A DNA stretch of 64,000 nt from Halococcus thailandensis JCM 13552 (GTDB taxonomy: Archaea; Halobacteriota; Halobacteria; Halobacteriales; Halococcaceae): positions 7,125-71,124 of the forward strand of contig NZ_AOMF01000165.1 in assembly GCF_000336715.1 (NCBI RefSeq). The letters run 5' to 3'. Below are positions 36,408-42,391 of the stretch, one piece after another. The notes under the pieces are model-generated. The model saw only the letters and a list, made by a program, of their open reading frames with translations. It had not been told where the DNA came from and did no database searches. Both the position numbers and the translations under genes were made by a program. Each line of letters opens with the position of its first letter. Within the stretch, counting starts at the first letter, position 1.

Positions 36408-36539
36408 TCAGCGGTTTCTCAACACAGCCTCGATAGCACGAAAACGGACTGCTGGCGTTCGGATGAACTGCCGAGTGGCGACGTTTCTCCCGAGAATCCG
36501 CACGATAGCGCGGTAATTGCCGAGATCATCGAGGCCCAT
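36408..36539 (-). CDS. Possible 43-residue basic protein behind a DtxR-type promoter
   Basis: A short frame starting 'MGLDDLGNYRAIVRILGRNV' and ending 'RFRAIEAVLRNR', too short for routine gene calls. It has nine Arg and few acidic residues, unusual for haloarchaea, and about 63 percent G/C at third codon positions, below the core genes. In favour: a TATA box TTTATAT (36575-36569) places a start about 7 bases before the ATG, and a perfect TTAG-N6-CTAA box abuts that TATA. Whether it is translated is uncertain; the transcript could instead be a small RNA. Confidence 0.35.
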   Translation of the reverse strand: MGLDDLGNYRAIVRILGRNVATRQFIRTPAVRFRAIEAVLRNR

Positions 36540-36574
36540 CCGTGAATGCTGTTCTAGAGTTCCAAAAAATATAA

Positions 36575-36590
36575 ATTAGTATAGTCTAAT
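36575..36590. promoter_or_regulatory. Candidate DtxR-family operator upstream of the 43-residue frame
   Basis: ATTAGTATAGTCTAAT is a 16-base palindrome (ATTAG-N6-CTAAT) abutting the AT-rich TATA element AAAATATAAAT (36565-36575). It has the same half-sites as the other island boxes. Confidence 0.65.
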
Positions 36591-36900
36591 ATCCGGGCAG
36601 GAGGTGAAACACAACGGTTGAACACGCCACAGAGACCGGCTCGAACACTCGTATGTTGACACACCTGTCTACACCAGTGTGCCTCTACCGGAATGAATGA
36701 CGTTCTGCATTCCCTAGTGTTTCGTTCTCGATACTCGTCCTCCAGCGACCGCGATCGAACCGATACGATACTCTGAGTGGCCGATATCCGATTCCGACGA
36801 GCGATCCACCAGCGGCCGCGGTAGTGTGGCTGCTGGCGACTGTCACGATAGCCCGAACAGAAGAATCGTCCGACGGGACGGGAGGGCAACCTTGTCCACG
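36591..36900. other. Gene-free stretch before the DtxR gene's 3' end
   Basis: Only very short frames are seen. A Shine-Dalgarno-like GGAGGTG (36600-36606) is followed by a TTG frame of 13 codons, too short to call. No repeat or RNA fold stands out. Confidence 0.5.
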
Positions 36901-37596
36901 CTAACCGACCAACGACATCTCGTTGTCCGACGGAGCTGTGTCGAGTTCACGGACGTACATGCTGGTGGTGATCTCGTCGGGAAGCGAGATCGTCTCATCG
37001 CCATCGCTTGGCGCGACTGTCATCAGTCCAAAGGGGGCGATCTCGGTAATTTCGAGGTGGGTGCCAGGTGTGATACCGGCGTCGGCGAGATAGGAGAGCA
37101 CCTTTGGATCGCTGTCGGCGACCTGTGTAACGACGACCGTCTCGCCCTCGCTGCAGTCGGCGAGCGTTGCATCGTCGTCCGCGGTCGGTTCGAGATCCTC
37201 GGTCGGGATCGGCGCGCCGTGGGGATCGGCGCTCGGATCGCCGAGACTCGCCGCGAGCTTGGTTTCGAGGCGCTCGCTGATGTGGTGTTCGAGCCGGTCG
37301 GCCTCCTCGTGGACCTCCGCCCAGTCGTAGCCCAGCTGCTCGGTCAGGAACAGTTCGAGCAGGCGGTGGTGGCGGATCGTTTCGAGCGCGACGAGTTCAC
37401 CCTCGGCAGTCAGCTGGACGCCTTTGTACTCCTCGCGCTCGGCGAGGCCGGCATCTTCGAGGCGCTTGGTCGTTGCTGTCACCGTTGGAGGCGTGACGCC
37501 GAGCGAATCGGCGATCGCCGACGTGGCGACCGGTTCGTCGCCCTCGCGGAGCTGGTAGATGGCTTTGAGATAATCCTCGGATGTCGCGCTTGGCAT
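36901..37596 (-). CDS. DtxR/MntR/SirR-family metal-dependent transcriptional regulator
   Basis: 231 residues. The winged HTH is at the N-terminus ('SEDYLKAIYQLREGDEPVAT', 'TPPTVTATTKRLEDAGLAER'). The dimerisation and metal-binding domain (about 70-140) has 'IRHHRLLELFLTEQLGYDW', 'HEEADRLEHHISERLETKL' and 'DPSADPHGAPIP', which supply the usual His/Glu/Asp ligands. A C-terminal SH3-like FeoA domain (about 150-215) follows. Family members bind Fe2+ or Mn2+ and then DNA palindromes. TATA-like GATTTAGTAG near 37620 gives a short leader; no palindrome was found at its own promoter. Likely controller of the four boxes nearby. Confidence 0.93.
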   Translation of the reverse strand: MPSATSEDYLKAIYQLREGDEPVATSAIADSLGVTPPTVTATTKRLEDAGLAEREEYKGVQLTAEGELVALETIRHHRLLELFLTEQLGYDWAEVHEEADRLEHHISERLETKLAASLGDPSADPHGAPIPTEDLEPTADDDATLADCSEGETVVVTQVADSDPKVLSYLADAGITPGTHLEITEIAPFGLMTVAPSDGDETISLPDEITTSMYVRELDTAPSDNEMSLVG

Positions 37597-37699
37597 ACCG
37601 CTCCCTTGGTTGTCGAGCTACTAAATCGTTGTTGTGAACGGTCTAAAGGGTCGTAAGAGGGGGATGGCCGGTGAATGAAAAGGAACGACTGGTTCCGAC

Positions 37700-37855
37700 T
37701 CACGCCCAGCGCGACGAGTGATACAGCACGGCCAACACGTACAGCATCACGATCGTGAAGAAGACCGTGAGCATGAACATCTGGAACGTGACCTCTGGGA
37801 CCGTGAGTGCTGGTTCTACATCGATCGGTGGACGTGCCGACGTGACGAGCCTCAT
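37700..37855 (-). CDS. 51-residue single-TM protein behind a DtxR-type promoter
   Basis: Starts 'MRLVTSARPPIDVEPALT' and ends 'VLYHSSRWA'. Residues about 24-45 form one strong membrane helix (FQMFMLTVFFTIVMLYVLAV); the N-terminal half is short and polar. Codon third positions are GC-rich as in real genes. A TATA-like AAATATTT (37908-37902) predicts a start about 24 bases before the ATG, and ATTAGTTATATCTAAT lies directly upstream. No family is recognised. By position and regulation it may be a small partner of a metal transporter, but that is inference. Confidence 0.6.
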   Translation of the reverse strand: MRLVTSARPPIDVEPALTVPEVTFQMFMLTVFFTIVMLYVLAVLYHSSRWA

Positions 37856-37910
37856 GCGTCACAACTGTGTTTACAGGAGAATCCCATAATTGTTTCTCTC
37901 GAAATATTTG

Positions 37911-37926
37911 ATTAGTTATATCTAAT
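37911..37926. promoter_or_regulatory. Candidate DtxR-family operator upstream of the 51-residue membrane protein
   Basis: ATTAGTTATATCTAAT is a 16-base palindrome (ATTAG-N6-CTAAT) two or three bases upstream of the minus-strand TATA-like AAATATTT. From here to 38164 no gene is seen apart from the TATA box TTCTTTATC (38116-38124) of the next plus-strand gene. Confidence 0.65.
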
Positions 37927-38164
37927 AAAGCGTAGGTCAGTAGTCGTACATCGGTTCGCCGAGGGAGCGAACATGGCCCGTCGTCCAGTATGTCAGATCG
38001 CCAACTATCGCTTGCGTTGGACATCCGGATGAAACGAACGATGTCGAGAGCGATAGAAACAGTCAATGTCGGTGAACGACAGGAATTATAATCACGAAAG
38101 CTCGTCAAAATCCGGTTCTTTATCACGAACCAGTTTCTCTACGCACTACAAGGAACGATTCGTT

Positions 38165-38698
38165 ATGTTCAACGAAACGCTGGTGATCGGCGGTGACGGG
38201 TCGGTGGGGGAGACACTCGCTCGCCGACTCACACACAGCTCGGCCGTCGTGCTGTTTCTCGGGGAGGACGAGCACGCCGTCGAACGCGCGACAGCGGCGG
38301 GTGTCGACGCCCGTCTGGCCGATCCGAGCGAGACGGCCGCGCTCGACCGCGAGGCGATCGAGTCGATGGGAACGGCCATCGTCGCCTCGCGGACGGACAG
38401 ACGGAACCTGCTGGTCGCACAGCTGCTGGGATGCCGCCGGACCGAGCGCGTCATCGCACTCGTCAACGTCCCGCGGAACGTCGACGCGTTCGCCGCGGCC
38501 GGCATCGAGCCGGTATGTGCCGCGACCACGCTGGCGTCCGCACTCGCCCGACAACGCCATGACGGCAAGCGTCCCGAGATCGAGCGGCAGTCAGAACAGG
38601 CGGCGGGGGAGTCGTCGACCGAGCAATCCCCGAAAGGGTCGGCCGACGGATCGGAGCGCGAACGGCTCCGATCGGACGGAACGGGTGGTGATCGCTAG
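38165..38698 (+). CDS. TrkA-N domain (RCK-like) protein
   Basis: 177 residues. It begins 'MFNETLVIGGDGSVGETLAR', a Rossmann glycine loop, with 'ESMGTAIVASRTDRRNLLVA' and 'ERVIALVNVPRNVDAFAAAG' following the TrkA-N pattern of NAD-binding regulatory domains. No TrkA-C domain follows; instead there is a hydrophilic, Ser/Glu-rich tail of about 40 residues. TATA box at 38116-38124. Its stop overlaps the GTG of the next gene by one base, so it is probably cotranslated with the amino-acid permease and may regulate it by nucleotide binding. Confidence 0.85.
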   Translation: MFNETLVIGGDGSVGETLARRLTHSSAVVLFLGEDEHAVERATAAGVDARLADPSETAALDREAIESMGTAIVASRTDRRNLLVAQLLGCRRTERVIALVNVPRNVDAFAAAGIEPVCAATTLASALARQRHDGKRPEIERQSEQAAGESSTEQSPKGSADGSERERLRSDGTGGDR

Positions 38699-40872
38699 TG
38701 CCAAAGAGCCTCGAACGCGATCTCGGGCTGTTCTCCGTACTCGCCATCAGCATCGGCGCGATGATCGGCAGCGGGATCTTCATTCTGCCCGCGGTCGCCG
38801 TCGAGTACGCGGGGCCGGCGGTCGTCGTCGCCTACGTCCTGGCCGGGCTGGTCGTCCTCCCGGCGGCGCTCTCGAAGTCGGAGATGGCGACGGCGATGCC
38901 CGAATCGGGCGGCACCTACCTGTTCATCGAGCGCGGCATGGGACCGCTGCTGGGGACGGTCGCCGGCATCGGTACCTGGTTCTCGCTATCGTTCAAGGGC
39001 GGGCTGGCGCTGGTGGGCGGGGTGCCGTATCTCCTCTACCTGTTCGACGTGCCGCCGTCGATCACGACGCCGCTGGCGCTCAGCCTCGCCGTGATCCTCG
39101 TGCTCGTCAACCTGTTCGGCGCGAAACAGACCGGTCGCATCCAGGTGATCATCGTCGCGATCATGCTCGCGGCGCTCGGCTGGTTCGTCGTCGGCGGGGT
39201 GCCGTCGGTGCGGCCGACGAACTACGCGGGCGTCTTCGAGACCAGCGCTGGCGGGATCCTCGCGGCCACCGGGCTCGTCTTCGTCTCGTACGCGGGCGTG
39301 ACGAAGGTCGCGAGCGTCGCCGAGGAGATCGAGAACCCTAGCCGGAACATCCCGCTCGGCATTCTCGGCTCGCTCGCGTTCACCACGCTGCTGTACGCGC
39401 TCATCGTGATCGTCATGCTCGGCGTCACCGACACATCGGCGATCGCCGCCTCCGAGGCGCCGATGGCGGTCGCCGCGGAGGCCGCACTCGGTCCGGCGGG
39501 CGTTCTCGTCGTCGTGATGGCGGCGCTGCTCGCGCTCGTGAGCACCGCCAACGCCGGCATCCTCTCCTCGTCACGCTACCCGTTCGCGATGAGCCGCGAT
39601 GGATTGGTGCCCGCTTCGCTCGGCGAGATCAGCGACCGGTTCAACACGCCGAGCTCATCGATCACGCTCACGGGCGTCGTGTTGCTCGTCCTCATTGCGT
39701 TCGTCCCGCTCGAAAGCATCGCCAAGCTCGCGAGCGCGTTCCAGATCCTCGTGTTCGTCCTGATCAACGTCGCGCTGATCGCGTTCCGTCGCGGGGCGAT
39801 GACCTACGAACCGACGTTCGAGTCGCCACTGTACCCCTGGATGCAGGCGTTCGGCGTCGTCGGCGGGTTCGTCTTGCTCACCCAGATGGGGCTCGTCCCG
39901 CTCGTCGGGGCCGCCCTCATCACGGGCGGCAGCGTCGCGTGGTATCTCTGGTACGCACGTGATCGCGTCGAGCGCGAGGGCGCGGCCGTCGACGCGGTCC
40001 GCCGTGAGGTCGGACGGCAGGCCGTCGAACGGACGCGGGACGCGATCACCCCGACCGAGGGCTACGAGGCGCTCGTCGCGGTGCCGGAGGGGACGACCCC
40101 TTCACACGAGGAGACACTCGTCGGCATCGCGGCGGATCTCGCAGCACCACAATACGGCGCGGTGTCGGTCGTCCGATTCGACGAGGTGGCCGATCAGGTG
40201 CCGCTCGAAGCTGCCACCGAGCAGTCAGGTGCCGACGTCGAGTTCGAGCGACGGACGGACGCGCTCGCGGCCGAGCTCGACGTCCCGGTGCACGTCGGCG
40301 AGATCGTCAGCCACGACACCCGCCACGCGCTGGCGAACTACGTCGACGAGCACGACGTGGACACGCTCGTGATCGAGCGCCGACCGTCGCACCGCCGCGA
40401 ACGACTGTTCGATGCGGACGACGAGTGGGTGCTCGCCCACACCGGCTGTGACGCCGTCGTCGTCGACAACGCCGCGGCGAACCCCGAGATCGAAACCGTG
40501 ACCGTGCTGACCGACGACGGCCCCCACGATCCGGCGAAGATCGCCGTCGCCGACGCGGTGGCGGCGGCACACGACGCGGCGATCGTCCTGGAATACGCCC
40601 GCGACGCGTCCGTTTCCGACGAACAGCACCGAACGATCGCCGACTACCACGAGGAGATCGCGGCACTCTGTTCGGTGCCCGTCAGAACGGCGCTCGTCAG
40701 CCCCGACGGCGGTTCGAGGGATCTCGAGGATGACGACGCCGACGTTCTTGTCGTCGGGACTGACGCCCAGTCGCTCGCCGACGGCACCGACGGACCCGTC
40801 CTCGTCGTGCGTCCGCGCGAGGAAAGGACACCGGGGCGGGTCGGGCGCGCGCTCGAAGGACGGCTACTGTAG
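38698..40872 (+). CDS. APC amino acid permease with C-terminal universal-stress domains
   Basis: 724 residues. The first about 430 residues form a 12-helix APC transporter ('IGAMIGSGIFILPAVAVEYA', 'FVSYAGVTKVASVAEEIENP', 'ANAGILSSSRYPFAMSRDGL'). From about residue 460 come two cytosolic UspA-like domains ('GYEALVAVPEGTTPSHEETL', 'IETVTVLTDDGPHDPAKIAV', ending 'VLVVRP'). This permease-Usp fusion occurs in haloarchaea and some bacteria for cationic or branched-chain amino acids; the substrate is unknown. It is paired with a TrkA-N gene upstream and an Lrp regulator downstream on the same strand. Confidence 0.93.
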   Translation: MPKSLERDLGLFSVLAISIGAMIGSGIFILPAVAVEYAGPAVVVAYVLAGLVVLPAALSKSEMATAMPESGGTYLFIERGMGPLLGTVAGIGTWFSLSFKGGLALVGGVPYLLYLFDVPPSITTPLALSLAVILVLVNLFGAKQTGRIQVIIVAIMLAALGWFVVGGVPSVRPTNYAGVFETSAGGILAATGLVFVSYAGVTKVASVAEEIENPSRNIPLGILGSLAFTTLLYALIVIVMLGVTDTSAIAASEAPMAVAAEAALGPAGVLVVVMAALLALVSTANAGILSSSRYPFAMSRDGLVPASLGEISDRFNTPSSSITLTGVVLLVLIAFVPLESIAKLASAFQILVFVLINVALIAFRRGAMTYEPTFESPLYPWMQAFGVVGGFVLLTQMGLVPLVGAALITGGSVAWYLWYARDRVEREGAAVDAVRREVGRQAVERTRDAITPTEGYEALVAVPEGTTPSHEETLVGIAADLAAPQYGAVSVVRFDEVADQVPLEAATEQSGADVEFERRTDALAAELDVPVHVGEIVSHDTRHALANYVDEHDVDTLVIERRPSHRRERLFDADDEWVLAHTGCDAVVVDNAAANPEIETVTVLTDDGPHDPAKIAVADAVAAAHDAAIVLEYARDASVSDEQHRTIADYHEEIAALCSVPVRTALVSPDGGSRDLEDDDADVLVVGTDAQSLADGTDGPVLVVRPREERTPGRVGRALEGRLL

Positions 40873-40917
40873 GGCGAACGGCAAACGCTTTCCCGAGCGG
40901 CGATGCCTTCTCGGAGT

Positions 40918-41403
40918 ATGCCACCGCGCGAACTCGACGAACTGGACGAGTACGTCGTCTTCCGACTCCAGGCGGACAGTCACGGAACGTCGGCGGCCGA
41001 GATCGCCGAGGACTACGGCGTCTCGCCGAGCACGGTCCGCAAACGCATCGCCCGTCTCGAGGACGAGGAGATCATCCGTGGCGCGCATCTCGATATCGAT
41101 TACGAACGCGCGGGTTACCAGCTGTTCACCAGCATCTTCTGTACCGCACCGATCCCCGAGCGCGAAGCGCTCGCCCGCGAGGCGCTGACGATCTCCGGCG
41201 TCGTCTCGGCCCGTGAGCTGATGACCGGCGAGGAGAACATCCAGATCGGTGCCGTCGGCCGTGACGGCGACGATCTCAGCCGTATCAACCGTGATCTCGC
41301 CGCGCTCGGCCTCGAGATCGTCGACGAGGAGCTCATCCACAACGAGTACACCGGCCCGCTCCAGTGGTTCGACAAAGACGACGAAACGGAAACGAACGAA
41401 TGA
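40918..41403 (+). CDS. Lrp/AsnC family transcriptional regulator
   Basis: 161 residues from ATG 40918 (ATG 40903 is possible). The AsnC-type HTH is 'DEYVVFRLQADSHGTSAAEI' and 'YGVSPSTVRKRIARLEDEEI', followed by an effector (RAM-like) domain with 'AGYQLFTSIFCTAP' and 'LTISGVVSARELMTGEENIQ'. It lies 45 bases after the permease, so it probably senses an amino acid and controls this operon. The C-terminal tail (KDDETETNE) is acidic. Confidence 0.92.
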   Translation: MPPRELDELDEYVVFRLQADSHGTSAAEIAEDYGVSPSTVRKRIARLEDEEIIRGAHLDIDYERAGYQLFTSIFCTAPIPEREALAREALTISGVVSARELMTGEENIQIGAVGRDGDDLSRINRDLAALGLEIVDEELIHNEYTGPLQWFDKDDETETNE

Positions 41404-41601
41404 CATACCGCAGTATCGGGGCTCGGTGAGCGTGCAGACCTCGATGCTGACGAGGAGGACGCCATGCGGCGGTTTTTCATCCATCACCTATACGAACTGT
41501 CCCGCTGCACACCGATCGGCGATCGGGAGAATTTCCGTCGTTCGCGAGATAGCAGACAACTCGCCGATACGTTTAGGATACTACAGTTCGTGTGGCCGGA
41601 C

Positions 41602-41931
41602 ATGCCCGACGAAACGATCACGGCCGAAAACGAGCAGATCACGGCGGATGCCGACTTCGTTCGAGAGTCGTCGGGGGCGTCGATAGCGTCGACCGAATCG
41701 ATGGGACGCTCGGCCCGTGCGGTGGTACTGTTCGAACTGATCGAGGGTCCGACGTCCGCTCGGGCGATCGGTGATGGCACGTCCCTCTCCACCGGACAGG
41801 CCTCGCAAGCGCTGAGTGATCTGGAAAACCGCGATATCGTCGAGCTGCTCGTCCCCGAGGACGACGCCGACGGATCGATTTTCGGCGTGCTGCCACGGGG
41901 CGAGAAGGCAGCAGTGAACCTCGAGAAGTAA
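41602..41931 (+). CDS. Winged-helix DNA-binding protein (MarR/ArsR-like)
   Basis: 109 residues. A TATA-like GTTTAGGATA (41572-41581) makes ATG 41602 ('MPDETITAENEQ') leaderless. After about 35 polar residues a winged HTH follows: 'SARAVVLFELIEGPTSARAI', 'STGQASQALSDLENRDIVEL' and the wing 'DADGSIFGVLPRGEKAAVNL'. It resembles small haloarchaeal winged-helix regulators. The target is unknown. The longer in-frame start at 41464 covers the promoter and is rejected. Confidence 0.7.
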   Translation: MPDETITAENEQITADADFVRESSGASIASTESMGRSARAVVLFELIEGPTSARAIGDGTSLSTGQASQALSDLENRDIVELLVPEDDADGSIFGVLPRGEKAAVNLEK

Positions 41932-42391
41932 CCCGGCAATATCTGTTTGGTGCAATCCGTTCGTCGAAACCGGCGGTCACGATCCAGTACGATGGACGAT
42001 CGGTTGTGGAACTCCACTACAACGGGAGACGGGTGTGGAGGTAGTTGCCGCACGATCGGTTCGCGATGGGTTCTCTCCGACAGTAGCAGCGACCGGTAGT
42101 TTCTATTCCGTCGCTGAGCGGTAAGGATTAGCAAAGAATGATTTATATGATTCGGGTCTGTCGCCTTCTACCGAAGGATGGACGAGGAGAGAGTATGCCA
42201 CGCAGTCCGGCGGCGTGAGGAGCGGCGACGGATCGCGATATCACGGGTTCCAGCAACTGCTGCGACGACGGGCTGGCGGTCTCGTGATGCGGTTCACCGA
42301 TCGATCGACGGCTGACGCGCCGAGACAGCGCTCTCTAGACGGGAGTCCGTCTTTCGAGAAGAGAGCAGTCGACCATCACACCACCACACAG
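41932..42391. other. Intergenic region with a strong TATA-like element
   Basis: No reliable gene. ATTTATATGATT (42140-42151) is a good TATA box and may drive the secreted protein downstream with a leader of about 220 bases. Two short frames here are discussed and rejected elsewhere in this report. Confidence 0.45.

Noticed and set aside
36600-36660. Strong Shine-Dalgarno-like GGAGGTG with a short plus-strand frame
   Set aside because: Only 13 codons follow before a stop and no TATA box is correctly oriented for it; the AT-rich element fits the minus-strand frame better.
37852-37887. 11-codon Cys-containing frame overlapping the start of the 51-residue gene
   Set aside because: The TATA-like element at 37902-37908 predicts a transcript start downstream of its ATG, so it would not be in the mRNA.
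41940-42042. Frame giving a beta-hairpin-like tail after the winged-helix gene
   Set aside because: It has no start codon and is in a different frame from the upstream gene; likely chance in GC-rich DNA.
42178-42315. 45-codon frame behind the TATA box at 42140
   Set aside because: Very Arg-rich, no similarity to any family, and codon use unlike neighbours; the promoter more likely serves the secreted protein.
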